This document shows, one piece after another, positions 7,492 through 16,019 of a stretch of 64,000 nt of DNA. How positions within the stretch are numbered: the stretch's first letter is position 1; every line of letters begins with the position of its first letter. The position numbers and the translations under genes were made by a program. Location of the stretch: contig NZ_WKKF01000001.1 of assembly GCF_009674765.1 (NCBI RefSeq), positions 744,001 to 808,000 on the forward strand, in the 5' to 3' direction. The stretch is from Metabacillus idriensis. Its GTDB lineage: Bacteria > Bacillota > Bacilli > Bacillales > Bacillaceae. The notes beneath the pieces were generated by a model. It had not been told where the DNA came from. It ran no database searches and saw nothing but the letters and a program-made list of their open reading frames with translations.

Positions 7492-9126
7492 ATGTTAGTT
7501 CAAGAAATGGAATTATTCGGAAGGCCTTCCGTTAAAGTATTTGCCAATCGGCCAAAGAGTATCAATGAAATTCTCACCAAGCAACTTTCCACCAATAAAA
7601 AAAAGGAGGCGATTGTAACAGAGGAACGCGCGCTCACCTATGAAGATCTCGATGTACTCTCTAGTACAATTGCTGCCAACTTGCAACAAAAATGCGGAAT
7701 TCAAAAAGGAGACCGCGTCGCAACTATTATTGGCAATCGCTATCACTTCCCCCTGCTTGTATTTGCATGTGTGAAACTTGGAGCAATTATGGTCCCAGTC
7801 AATGTTAAATTATCACCTGAAGAAAAGGCTTATATTTTAAGCCATTCGGATGTCAAAGTCATTGTAAGTGAAGGGAATTATGAATACCAACTTAACTTAA
7901 TAAAAGAAATAAATGAAAATGCCCTTCCTGAGGAGAAAAACATCTTTCTTATAGATGGTGAAGATTCGTTTACTCACCTGTTGGATACTAGAAATCAAGC
8001 CCCTGATCCAATCGAAATCGATGAGCTTGACCCGGCCTTTATTTTGTATACATCCGGGACAACCGGAAGACCGAAGGGGGCGGTGTTGTCATATATCGGA
8101 GTGATTCACAGCTTAATGAATTACCAATCGGTATTTAACACTAACTCTTCAATGAAAACCTTAATTGCAGTGCCGATGTTTCATGTGACAGGATTGATTG
8201 GCCAGCTTTTACATATGGTATATGTCGGTGGTACATCCTATAGCATGGAGCGTTACCAGAATAAGAAATATATTGAGCTTATCCTCCAACATCGAATAAA
8301 CTTCCTTTTCAACGTACCTACGATTTTCATCATGATGTCCACTGAAAATGAATTCAAAAACCACACATTTAATTTCGTTACTAAAGTTGCTTTTGGCGGT
8401 TCACCTATTTATTTGCAAACATATCAACTACTCCAGAGTGCTTTTCCAAACGCTGAGCTGCATAATGCCTACGGCTCTACTGAAACTTCGTCTCCAGCTA
8501 CACTTATGCCAATAATTAGTCCGCCAGAAAAAGTCACTTCTGTTGGATTGGCCGTACCAGTGGCGGATATACGCATTATGAAGTCAGATGGGGAAGAATG
8601 CGAAGTCGGCGAAATTGGAGAGCTGTACATAAAGGGTCCAATGGTTATCGAGGAATACTGGGATAATGAGGAAGCGAATCTAAAGAACTTTCATGATGGA
8701 TACTGGCAATCTGGTGACATTGGAATGATGGATAATGAAGGGTACTTCTATATTCTTGATCGAAAAAAAGACATGATCAATCGCGGAGGGGAGAAGATTT
8801 TTTCCATAGAAGTCGAGGATGTCTTAAAGAAGCTAGATTGGATCAGAGAAGCAGCGGTCATTGGAGTTCCAGATCCAATTTATATGGAAAAGATTAAGGC
8901 ATTCATTGTTAGTGATCAACTGCAAGAAGCTGATATACCGTTTATTCAAAAACATTGCAGTGCCTATCTTGCAAAATACAAAGTTCCGGATCTGTTCGAA
9001 TTCCTAGATGAATTGCCTAGAAACGCATCTGGAAAAATTTTGAAAAATACTTTGAAAGAAAGAAGGGAAAATGATGTTAAAAGAGCTATCGAGTCAAGCG
9101 AAACATCTTCGAAAACAACTTATTGA
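7492..9126 (+). CDS. AMP-forming acyl-CoA synthetase
   Basis: A 544-residue ANL-superfamily ligase that activates a carboxylic acid to its CoA thioester via an acyl-adenylate. Core motifs are [15 protein letters not shown] (A3 phosphate loop, about 181-195), [10 protein letters not shown] (A5, about 324-333), [10 protein letters not shown] (A7), [14 protein letters not shown] (A8, hinge Asp) and [10 protein letters not shown] with the catalytic C-terminal Lys (A10). The substrate is not determined by sequence. Being first in an operon with a beta-oxidation set and a TRAP importer, it probably activates the imported acid. It has the role of LvaE if the Lva-like model is right. Its last 56 bp overlap the start of the acyl-CoA dehydrogenase gene, implying translational coupling. 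Confidence 0.88.
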   Translation: MLVQEMELFGRPSVKVFANRPKSINEILTKQLSTNKKKEAIVTEERALTYEDLDVLSSTIAANLQQKCGIQKGDRVATIIGNRYHFPLLVFACVKLGAIMVPVNVKLSPEEKAYILSHSDVKVIVSEGNYEYQLNLIKEINENALPEEKNIFLIDGEDSFTHLLDTRNQAPDPIEIDELDPAFILYTSGTTGRPKGAVLSYIGVIHSLMNYQSVFNTNSSMKTLIAVPMFHVTGLIGQLLHMVYVGGTSYSMERYQNKKYIELILQHRINFLFNVPTIFIMMSTENEFKNHTFNFVTKVAFGGSPIYLQTYQLLQSAFPNAELHNAYGSTETSSPATLMPIISPPEKVTSVGLAVPVADIRIMKSDGEECEVGEIGELYIKGPMVIEEYWDNEEANLKNFHDGYWQSGDIGMMDNEGYFYILDRKKDMINRGGEKIFSIEVEDVLKKLDWIREAAVIGVPDPIYMEKIKAFIVSDQLQEADIPFIQKHCSAYLAKYKVPDLFEFLDELPRNASGKILKNTLKERRENDVKRAIESSETSSKTTY

Positions 9127-10306
9127 GTTTATGGAGGAACATATTTATCCAAACGAATTGATATTTGAAGAAGAGCTGAACAGTCAAGAAAGTCGTTGGA
9201 TAATTCCTCCAATTATAGAAGAATTAAAAGAAATAGCCAAGGCACAAGGGCTATGGAATTTATTTATTCCAGATGAAGAATATGGAAAGGGATTATCTAA
9301 CTATGAATATGCACATCTATGTGAAATCATGGGACGATCCCTTCTTGCACCGGAAATCTTCAACTGCAATGCACCAGATACAGGGAATATGGAAGTCCTC
9401 ATTAAGTACGGAAGCGAAGAACAGAAGAAGAAGTGGCTTGAGCCGTTATTAAAAGGGGAAATTCGTTCAATCTTCTCGATGACTGAACCAGCTGTAGCAT
9501 CATCGGACGCGACTAATATTCAGAGCAGCATTGTGCGCGAAGGAGATGAGTACGTCATTAATGCAAGAAAATGGTGGTCCACAGGCGCGTTAGACCCTCG
9601 TTGCAAAATAGCAATTGTAATGGGGAAAACCAATCCAAATGCCGAGCGCCACAAGCAACAGTCTATGATTCTAGTCCCATTCAATTTACCAGGAGTTGAA
9701 GTGAAAAGGAATTTGCCTGTTTTTGGGTATGACCATGCACCAAACGGACACGCCGAAATCCACTATAACAATGTGCGTGTGCCAGTTACTAATATTTTGC
9801 TGGGGGAAGGAAGAGGTTTTGAAATTGCACAAGGCCGCTTAGGACCTGGACGAATTCATCATTGTATGCGTGCTATAGGTGCAGCAGAAAGGGCTCTTGA
9901 TTTAATGATCAAACGTGCAAGTAGTCGAGAAGCGTTTCGTTCAAAACTGATAGATAAAGAAACGATTAGAGAACAAATTGCAGAAAGCAGAATCGATATC
10001 GAACAAGCAAGACTTCTTACATTACATGCAGCAAATAAAATCGATCAAGAAGGTACTAAGGCTGCAAGAAAAGAAATTGCAATGATAAAAGTTGCCGTGC
10101 CTCGCATATCCATTCGGGTAATTGATCGAGCAATCGAAGTATTTGGCGGAGCGGGTGTCTCAAATGATTTTCCACTTGCTGCTCACTACGCAAATGCAAG
10201 AACGCTAAGAATTGTTGATGGACCAGACAAAGTTCATTTAAGAGATATTGCTAGATTAGAAATAAAAGAACAAGTACAAGAACAACAAAAGGAGGTGTTG
10301 CACTAA
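9071..10306 (+). CDS. ACAD10/11-type acyl-CoA dehydrogenase-like flavoprotein
   Basis: A 411-residue acyl-CoA dehydrogenase-fold protein starting at ATG 9071 behind AAGAAGGGAAA. FAD and substrate motifs are [15 protein letters not shown] and [18 protein letters not shown], plus a C-terminal [13 protein letters not shown]. The residues where ordinary acyl-CoA dehydrogenases have the base in YEGT read VDGPDKVH (382-389), so Asp383 replaces Glu. This DGPDxVH signature is the one in ACAD10/ACAD11 and the Lva-pathway dehydrogenase, which act on phosphorylated 4-hydroxyacyl-CoA. An APH-fold kinase of the matching type is encoded in the same island at 16812. In animals the two domains are fused. Its reaction here is inferred, not shown. 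Confidence 0.82.
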   Translation: MMLKELSSQAKHLRKQLIEFMEEHIYPNELIFEEELNSQESRWIIPPIIEELKEIAKAQGLWNLFIPDEEYGKGLSNYEYAHLCEIMGRSLLAPEIFNCNAPDTGNMEVLIKYGSEEQKKKWLEPLLKGEIRSIFSMTEPAVASSDATNIQSSIVREGDEYVINARKWWSTGALDPRCKIAIVMGKTNPNAERHKQQSMILVPFNLPGVEVKRNLPVFGYDHAPNGHAEIHYNNVRVPVTNILLGEGRGFEIAQGRLGPGRIHHCMRAIGAAERALDLMIKRASSREAFRSKLIDKETIREQIAESRIDIEQARLLTLHAANKIDQEGTKAARKEIAMIKVAVPRISIRVIDRAIEVFGGAGVSNDFPLAAHYANARTLRIVDGPDKVHLRDIARLEIKEQVQEQQKEVLH

Positions 10307-11287
10307 ATGAGATCTTGGTTTGTTACATCTATAGGAGATCCGAATGAGGCTCTTGAAATAAGAGAAATAGAAAGAGAGACAACAGCAAAAGGAGAAGTTG
10401 TCGTTAAAGTAAAGGCTTTCGCCCTTAATTTCTTTGATATTTTACAATGCCAAGGAAAATATCAGGAAAAACCAGTGCTTCCTTTTACCCCTGGTGCAGA
10501 AGTGGCAGGAGTAATTGAAAAAGTTGGAGAGGGTGTTTCATTATCCGTTGGTCAGCGCGTTCTAGCGACGCCGGTTTTACCTAATGGCGGCTACAGTGAA
10601 GTAATTGTTGTAAAGGAAGAAAATGTATTTCCTGTTGCTGATGAACTCTCGTATGAAGAAGCAGCCGCGATGTATATCACATACCACACTGCTTATTATG
10701 CGTTATATACAAAAGCTAACCTCAAACCGTTCGAAACTATTCTTGTACATGCAGGATCAGGTGGAGTAGGTTCAGCCGCAATTCAAATCGGGAAAGCACT
10801 TGGTGCGAAGGTCATTGCAACCGCTGGGTCAATTGAAAAGCTTGAAATGTGTAAGAAAATAGGCGCCGATGTTGTCATTAATTATCGAGAAGAAGACTTT
10901 ATTCAAAGGGTGAAGAAAGAAACGGCTGGATATGGAGCAGATGTAATCTTTGACCCAGTTGGAGGAAACGTGTTTCATCAATCTCGTAAATGCGTCGCAT
11001 TTGATGGAAGGTTGCTTATAATCGGCTTTGCAGGTGGAACAATACCTGAAGCACCAATGAACCACGCTTTAATCAAAAATTACTCACTTATAGGTGTACA
11101 CTTTGGCTATTTTCGTAAGCTTTTTCCAGATAAAGTTAAAGTTGCCCATGAAAAACTGATGGAGTTATACAGGGAAGGAAAAATCAAGCCCCTTATATAT
11201 GATAGTTATTCTTTTGAAGAGGTTCCAGATGCCCTGCAACAATTGGGAAGTCGTAAAACATGGGGGAAATTAATCGTTCGGACGTGA
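10307..11287 (+). CDS. Zinc-independent MDR-family oxidoreductase (quinone-oxidoreductase type)
   Basis: A 326-residue medium-chain dehydrogenase/reductase, NADPH-dependent. The N-terminal GroES-like domain includes FFDILQCQGKYQ and PFTPGAEVAGVIEKVGEGV. The cofactor fold has HAGSGGVGSAAIQIGKALGA (glycine motif, about 147-166) and ends in WGKLIVRT. Catalytic-zinc cysteines are lacking, as in quinone oxidoreductases and trans-enoyl-CoA reductases such as AcuI. The likely job is reducing an activated double bond in an enoyl-CoA or ketone intermediate of the island pathway. The gene starts immediately after the upstream stop (cactaaatg) with AAAGGAGGT before it, so expression is coupled. Substrate unknown. 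Confidence 0.8.
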   Translation: MRSWFVTSIGDPNEALEIREIERETTAKGEVVVKVKAFALNFFDILQCQGKYQEKPVLPFTPGAEVAGVIEKVGEGVSLSVGQRVLATPVLPNGGYSEVIVVKEENVFPVADELSYEEAAAMYITYHTAYYALYTKANLKPFETILVHAGSGGVGSAAIQIGKALGAKVIATAGSIEKLEMCKKIGADVVINYREEDFIQRVKKETAGYGADVIFDPVGGNVFHQSRKCVAFDGRLLIIGFAGGTIPEAPMNHALIKNYSLIGVHFGYFRKLFPDKVKVAHEKLMELYREGKIKPLIYDSYSFEEVPDALQQLGSRKTWGKLIVRT

Positions 11288-11300
11288 AAGGAGGGGGCAA

Positions 11301-12077
11301 ATGAATGAATTAATTAATATAATAATAGAAAACGGAATCGGACATATTATTCTTAACCGCTCCAATAAGTTAAATGCTCTATCAAGGAATTTAGTAGAAG
11401 AATTACAAAAAGCTCTTCGTGTACTCGAAAATAATAATAACGTGAATGTAATTATTCTATCTGGCAACGGCAGCTCTTTTTGTGCAGGTGGAGACATTCA
11501 GTCAATGAAGGAATTAAAAAATCCGGTGGAAGCCGCTGAGTGGGTAGAATTTGTGTCAGGGCTCACTCGACAGATTTTAGAACTTGAAAAATATGTGATT
11601 GCCGCAGTCCATGGCTATGCTGCAGGAGCAGGATTTAGTCTCGCACTAGCATGCGATTTCATTGTCGCTGAAAAGGAGTCAAAATTCGCATTTAGTTTTT
11701 CGAATATTGGATTAATTCCTGATCTGGGATTAGTTAAGCTTTTATCTGAGAGAATTTCACCACCTTTGTTAAAGGAATGGATTTCCTCTAGTAAAATTCT
11801 CACTGCCGAGGAAGCCTTGTCCAACCAAATTATTAATCGCCTGGCAGAAGAAGAAGTCTTGAAGGAGGCGGAAAAATTTGCTGAATTCATAGTGGAGGGA
11901 CCTTTGTTGGCGAACAAGTATGTAAAGTATCTCGTTAATACCGCTTCATCTATTTCCAATGAAACAGCGCTCATGCAAGAGAATACGATTCAATCGATAT
12001 TGCTTCAAACAAACGATCACATAGAAGGAATATCCGCCTTTGTTGAGAAAAGAAAGGCCAGTTTTAAAGGGTATTAA
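11301..12077 (+). CDS. Crotonase-fold protein, probable enoyl-CoA isomerase
   Basis: A 258-residue enoyl-CoA hydratase/isomerase superfamily member with a strong AAAGGAGGGGG site. The fold is clear: oxyanion-hole region SSFCAGGDIQSM (about 58-69) and VHGYAAGAGFSLALACDF (about 103-120). Both glutamates needed for water addition are missing: the first position is Ser113 (GAGFS instead of GGGxE) and the second is Phe133. An Asp is present in IPDLG (Asp141), the position of the base in PaaG and delta3,delta2-enoyl-CoA isomerases. An isomerase is therefore more likely than a hydratase. It is the last gene of the ligase operon before the TRAP genes; the gap of about 100 bp holds an inverted repeat. 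Confidence 0.78.
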   Translation: MNELINIIIENGIGHIILNRSNKLNALSRNLVEELQKALRVLENNNNVNVIILSGNGSSFCAGGDIQSMKELKNPVEAAEWVEFVSGLTRQILELEKYVIAAVHGYAAGAGFSLALACDFIVAEKESKFAFSFSNIGLIPDLGLVKLLSERISPPLLKEWISSSKILTAEEALSNQIINRLAEEEVLKEAEKFAEFIVEGPLLANKYVKYLVNTASSISNETALMQENTIQSILLQTNDHIEGISAFVEKRKASFKGY

Positions 12078-12125
12078 TAATAGTATGACTTCTAACATGT
12101 TATTCCTATAAGATCTCTTTTTATC

Positions 12126-12148
12126 AATACAACACATAGTGTTGTATT
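12126..12148. promoter_or_regulatory. Perfect inverted repeat upstream of the TRAP genes
   Basis: Arms AATACAACAC (12126-12135) and GTGTTGTATT (12139-12148) are perfect 10-bp complements around an ATA spacer, 33 bp before the dctP start. No T-tract follows, so it does not look like a terminator. Its dimensions fit a dimeric repressor operator. It shares no obvious sequence with the 6774-6792 operator, so a separate regulator or a different half-site geometry is possible. Confidence 0.6.
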
Positions 12149-12180
12149 TAGATGAAAAATAAACAAGAGGGGGAACACGT

Positions 12181-13299
12181 ATGAAAAAAAGGAAAAAAGC
12201 AATATTTCTTACCTTTATAGTAAGCGCTTTCTTAGTTATGACAGCTTGTTCATTGAAAGCTTCTGAAACAGGTGGAAATGAAAATAATAAAGTAATTAAA
12301 CTTCGTGCAGCAACGGGATTAAGTTCTCAACACGCTTGGTGGTCAGCCAATTTGGTTCCATGGATAGACCGTGTGAAAGAGTTAACAGATGGACAAGTGG
12401 AATTTGAAACATTCTCAGGAGGAGAACTTGTTTCAACACCAGATGAAGGTGATGCTGTATTGAACGGTACAGTTGATGTTGCACTAGTTCTTCCAATCTA
12501 TCAACCGGATCAATATGCTATGGCTGAGATCACAATGCTTCCACTTACAAAGTCAGATGCCCATATCGGTTCAAACGCATGGAAAGCTTTGTTAAATAGT
12601 GATGTAGAACTTAAGGATGGAAAGACATTTTCTGAGTTGCAATTTAGCGAATTTAAAATGTTCCCAATTGCTACTACGCAGGAATATTCAATTTCTACCA
12701 CAGGTAAAGAATTTATGTCGGTGAAAAATGTTAAGGATACTTCTCTTAGGACTCCTTCACGTATACATGAAAAGTACTCTGAACATATTGGAATCAACAG
12801 TGTGACAATGCCAGCAGTAGAAATGTATGATGCATTAAGCAGAGGCTCATTTGACGGTAGTTATTATAGTATTGCGGACTGGTCAGGTTACGGTTTCCAG
12901 GATTTATTTAAATACACGATTACTGGAGTGAATTTCGGACATTTTAATGCCTTTATTGGCATGAGTAAGGAAAAATGGGATACTCTTCCAAAGAATGTTC
13001 AAGAGGCGATGACTCAAGCTAACGAAGAGCTATTTACAAATGGAGCTGATGAGTGGATAAAGCGCTCAGAAGAAATGGTCAAGCTAAACGAAGCTGATGG
13101 AGGTAAGTTTGTTGAATTCTCTACCTTAGATCAAGGTGTGCAAGACTTGATTAACAAGGGAATTGAAGATACTTGGAAAGACTATGCAGAGCTTCTTGAA
13201 AAACAAGGTCTGCCCGGGGAGAAGTTAATAGCCTTATGGCGTGACATTATTATTGAACAAGGTGGAGACGTACCTGAGGGCGTAAAGAAATTGAAATAA
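12181..13299 (+). CDS. dctP: TRAP transporter substrate-binding lipoprotein (DctP family)
   Basis: A 372-residue extracytoplasmic solute receptor. The N-terminus KKRKKAIFLTFIVSAFLVM is a lipoprotein signal ending at the lipobox MTAC with Cys23, so it is membrane-tethered. The mature domain has typical DctP segments: VLNGTVDVALVLPIYQP, the carboxylate-binding Arg region LRTPSRIHEKY (about 184-194) and NFGHFNAFIGMSKEKWDTLP. The ligand is probably an organic carboxylate, as the conserved Arg suggests. Such TRAP systems use a sodium or proton gradient. It is followed by a hairpin and the two membrane subunits, in the order P-M-Q rather than the common P-Q-M. Confidence 0.88.
   Translation: MKKRKKAIFLTFIVSAFLVMTACSLKASETGGNENNKVIKLRAATGLSSQHAWWSANLVPWIDRVKELTDGQVEFETFSGGELVSTPDEGDAVLNGTVDVALVLPIYQPDQYAMAEITMLPLTKSDAHIGSNAWKALLNSDVELKDGKTFSELQFSEFKMFPIATTQEYSISTTGKEFMSVKNVKDTSLRTPSRIHEKYSEHIGINSVTMPAVEMYDALSRGSFDGSYYSIADWSGYGFQDLFKYTITGVNFGHFNAFIGMSKEKWDTLPKNVQEAMTQANEELFTNGADEWIKRSEEMVKLNEADGGKFVEFSTLDQGVQDLINKGIEDTWKDYAELLEKQGLPGEKLIALWRDIIIEQGGDVPEGVKKLK
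12218..12233 (+). promoter_or_regulatory. cre-like sequence inside the dctP signal-peptide codons
   Basis: TAGTAAGCGCTTTCTT has one mismatch to the cre consensus (A for T at position 2) and contains the symmetric core AAGCGCTTT. It lies about 40 bp after the dctP start. Roadblock cre sites at the 5' end of coding regions are known in Bacillus. With the upstream cre at 6853, it suggests a second point of CcpA control; this is an inference from sequence. Confidence 0.4.
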
Positions 13300-13342
13300 T
13301 ATTGAGCGATAAAAAATTAAAAAAATTTTATACTCCTAATGG

Positions 13343-13382
13343 CCCTCATGGACTTAAAAAGGGAAATGAGGGATATTTTTTT
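13343..13382 (+). terminator. Hairpin with T-tract between dctP and dctM
   Basis: Arms CCCTCAT (13343-13349) and ATGAGGG (13366-13372) are followed by ATATTTTTTTTT. This is a weak terminator or 3'-end-stabilising hairpin between the receptor and the permease. It would allow dctP to be made in excess over dctM and dctQ, as transporters with one receptor need. Confidence 0.6.
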
Positions 13383-13402
13383 CGGGAAGGTAGGGGAGTT
13401 AT

Positions 13403-14731
13403 ATGGAACCAGCTATTGTGATAGGGATTACTCTTATATTGCTCGTTCTTTTTCTTTTGTCTGGCTTGTACATTCATTCCGTGTTATTTGCTTGTGGTAT
13501 TATCGGTCTGATTTTTTTAGAAGGATTCGACATTTTGCCCGGACTGCTTGGAAATGAACCTTTTAATCGAGTCGCGAGTTATACTCTCACAACGATCCCG
13601 TTGTTCGTTTTAATGGCTCAGTTTATTCTGAAAGCAGATATCGTAAAAGACATCTTTTACTTGGTACACAAGGTTTCTAGAGGGAGAAACGGAGTGTTGG
13701 GAGTATTAACAATGGTAATTGGAGGGTTGCTGGGTGCAGTTTCTGGTTCTGGTACAGCAACAGCGGCATCCCTAGGCCAAGTGGCCATTCCAGAGTTGCG
13801 TAGACACGGTTACAGTGCACCGCTGGCGGGAGCAATTGCTGCAGCAGGGGGCTCCCTTTCAGGAGTTATCCCTCCGAGTATTATCTTGATTCTTTACGGA
13901 GTAGCAACAGAAACTCCGGTAGGATCTTTATTTATTGGCTCAGTTATCCCCGGGATACTTTGTATGCTAGTCTTTATCGCTGTGATGCTAATGTATTACA
14001 AACTAGAGAGCAAACAACTAACTGCACAAAACGAAGTCGCCGCTGCAGTTATCGGAGAAACACATAAGGTCTCCCGGCTTAAACTGGTTACAGTTATTTT
14101 AATCTCTGTTGTGGTTATGTTAATCATTTTCGCTGGGATTTACAGTGGAGTTTTCACTCCAACAGAAGCTGGTGCTGTAGGGGCATTTGTTGGATTTATT
14201 GCTGCGTTAGTATTAGGGAAAGTAAACTCTAATTTTATTAAGGAATCCGTCGTTGAAACACTACGATTAACAGGTATGGTTATGTTAATTATGATTGGAG
14301 CACAAATCTTTGGAAGATTTGTCTCACTTTCTTTGCTGCCGAGAAAATTAATTGAGTTGCTTGAGCCGATTATGGATACACCAGCATTAGTGCTAGTTGT
14401 CATTTCTGTGGTGCTTTTTATCATGTTCATGTTTATTGAAGGAGCGGCGGTTATTCTAATGTCTATACCCGTACTTCTTCCTATTATTACAGCTATGAAC
14501 ATAGATATACTTTGGTTTGGTGTCTTTGTCGGTGTCATCTGTACCATTGGACTTCTTACACCTCCAGTAGGTTTGAGTGTATATGCGGTTGCAGGGGTCA
14601 GCAATATTAAATTAGAACCAATTTTCCGCATTGGAATGGTGTTTGCCTTAGCCGTACTTGTTGTGGTGTGCGGATTGATGATTGTATTTCCTGAGCTAGC
14701 TACATTCCTGCCTAATTCCATGGATTCATGA
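13403..14731 (+). CDS. dctM: TRAP transporter large permease subunit (DctM family)
   Basis: A 442-residue membrane protein with about 12 hydrophobic segments, the transport subunit of a TRAP system. Family signatures are the N-terminal FLLSGLYIHSVLFACGI, the glycine-rich GGLLGAVSGSGTATAASLGQ and AAAGGSLSGVIPPSIILILYG (re-entrant hairpin and ion site), and late LLTPPVGLSVYAVAGV with the second TPPxG motif. The RBS is GGTAGGGGAG. Its stop overlaps the dctQ start in an ATGA arrangement. With DctP and DctQ it likely imports the acid that the adjacent ligase activates. Confidence 0.9.
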   Translation: MEPAIVIGITLILLVLFLLSGLYIHSVLFACGIIGLIFLEGFDILPGLLGNEPFNRVASYTLTTIPLFVLMAQFILKADIVKDIFYLVHKVSRGRNGVLGVLTMVIGGLLGAVSGSGTATAASLGQVAIPELRRHGYSAPLAGAIAAAGGSLSGVIPPSIILILYGVATETPVGSLFIGSVIPGILCMLVFIAVMLMYYKLESKQLTAQNEVAAAVIGETHKVSRLKLVTVILISVVVMLIIFAGIYSGVFTPTEAGAVGAFVGFIAALVLGKVNSNFIKESVVETLRLTGMVMLIMIGAQIFGRFVSLSLLPRKLIELLEPIMDTPALVLVVISVVLFIMFMFIEGAAVILMSIPVLLPIITAMNIDILWFGVFVGVICTIGLLTPPVGLSVYAVAGVSNIKLEPIFRIGMVFALAVLVVVCGLMIVFPELATFLPNSMDS

Positions 14732-15282
14732 CGGAAAGGATGATAGAGATGAACGGTATATTGCGTGCTTATAAATTTTTTGATTGGATTAAACTCATTG
14801 GAGTATGGATTAGCGGTATCAGTCTGTTTGGGATGATGATGTTTATCGTCTTGGATGTATTATTGCGTAATGTTGGCGGCAACTCTATTAATGGTGCTTT
14901 TGAAATTGTGCAGAACTATTTCATGCCAGTTCTTGTGTTTCCGTCGCTTGCATACGTTTATTCATCTAATGTACTTCCAAAAATGGACCTGCTAATTGAC
15001 CGTTTTCAAAATAAAACGAAGAAACCTTTTATTTTTGGAATGCTTGTTGTAGAAATTTTCATTCTTGTATTAATGACGCAATTCACGTGGGAATATGCTA
15101 TGGATGGCTTTGACCGGAACATGGCCTTCCCGGCTGCAGGAACAATGTATCCAATTTATCCTTTATTCTTTTTTATTCCTATCGCCTTTGCATTAATTAT
15201 TATTGAAAACATCTTCATTCTGTTTAAAAACATACAAGAAAAAGAAGCTTCCTTCTTATTCAAAACAGAAACAAAAGGCTGA
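14728..15282 (+). CDS. dctQ: TRAP transporter small permease subunit (DctQ family)
   Basis: A 184-residue membrane protein with four hydrophobic segments: around 20-45 (ISGISLFGMMMFIVLDVLLR), 60-80, 100-120 and 140-165. The first helix ends in the DVLLRN motif characteristic of DctQ. The ATG at 14728 overlaps the dctM stop; an in-frame ATG at 14743 (with GGAAAGG upstream) or 14749 is an alternative start. It pairs with DctM to form the TRAP membrane complex. The next gene (ComB-like) starts five bases after its stop, so the operon continues. Confidence 0.85.
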   Translation: MTERMIEMNGILRAYKFFDWIKLIGVWISGISLFGMMMFIVLDVLLRNVGGNSINGAFEIVQNYFMPVLVFPSLAYVYSSNVLPKMDLLIDRFQNKTKKPFIFGMLVVEIFILVLMTQFTWEYAMDGFDRNMAFPAAGTMYPIYPLFFFIPIAFALIIIENIFILFKNIQEKEASFLFKTETKG

Positions 15283-15286
15283 TGAA

Positions 15287-16018
15287 ATGAGGAAAATTAA
15301 TGTCATAACTCAAAAAGAATTAGTAGATTCAGAGCTTATTCGTAATTGTACTGCTGTGGTAATCGATGTCTTTTTGGCCACATCGACAATTACATTTTTA
15401 CTTGAAAAAGGATGTGAACTCGTCTATGCCGTAAAAGATGCGGAAGCCGCACTTGACATTGTGAATCAGCATAAAAATCAGTATCTGTTGATAGGTGAAT
15501 GGAACGGAAAAGCGATAGAGAATTTCGAATATCCAGATCCTACGTTAATTGTTGAGTCAAAGCAACGAACAGCAATCATCTGCACTACAAATGGAACAAT
15601 TGCCATTGAGAATGCCAAACATGCAAAGACATTATTTGTGTCCTCGCTTATAAATGGACACCGTATCTCAGATCAAATTATTCAGTTGGACGATGGATCG
15701 TCGATTATCTTAGTATGCTCGGGTAATGCCGGTCGTTTCTCACTGGAAGATTTTATTGGGGCAGGACAAATCATAGATCATCTCGTTAAAAAGGATGAGT
15801 TTGACCTCTCCGATGCAGCCAGGCTTGCACGGGAAGCTTTCTTACATGCAAAGTCGCAGCAATTTGTGAATCTGCTAGAAAGCGAGACAGCAGAGCTTTT
15901 AAGAAAGACTGGATTTGGACATACGATCCAATGGATTATCGATCAAGTCGAAAAAGTAAATGTCGTACCCATTTATTTAAATGGAAAAATCACTCGAAAA
16001 CAGAATGGAGGAAATTAG
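15287..16018 (+). CDS. Divergent ComB-like (2-phosphosulfolactate phosphatase family) protein
   Basis: The start is ATG 15287, just after the dctQ stop; a longer in-frame reading would lie inside dctQ. The 243-residue product shows the ComB family blocks: DVFLATSTI (27-35, family DVFRATTTI), GEWNGKAIENF (70-80), CTTNGTIAIENA (99-110) and CSGNAGRFSLEDFIGAG (144-160). ComB hydrolyses (2R)-phospho-3-sulfolactate, but the Arg of DVFR is Leu here and the GERxG block is altered, so the same substrate is doubtful. Its position among catabolic genes with an APH-type kinase suggests a phosphatase acting on a phosphorylated hydroxy acid intermediate; this is speculative. Only the fold assignment is firm. 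Confidence 0.72.
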   Translation: MRKINVITQKELVDSELIRNCTAVVIDVFLATSTITFLLEKGCELVYAVKDAEAALDIVNQHKNQYLLIGEWNGKAIENFEYPDPTLIVESKQRTAIICTTNGTIAIENAKHAKTLFVSSLINGHRISDQIIQLDDGSSIILVCSGNAGRFSLEDFIGAGQIIDHLVKKDEFDLSDAARLAREAFLHAKSQQFVNLLESETAELLRKTGFGHTIQWIIDQVEKVNVVPIYLNGKITRKQNGGN

Positions 16019-16019
16019 T

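Noticed and set aside
15203-15286. Upstream extension of the ComB-like protein
   Set aside because: It lies inside dctQ in another frame and the family begins at MRKINVITQ.
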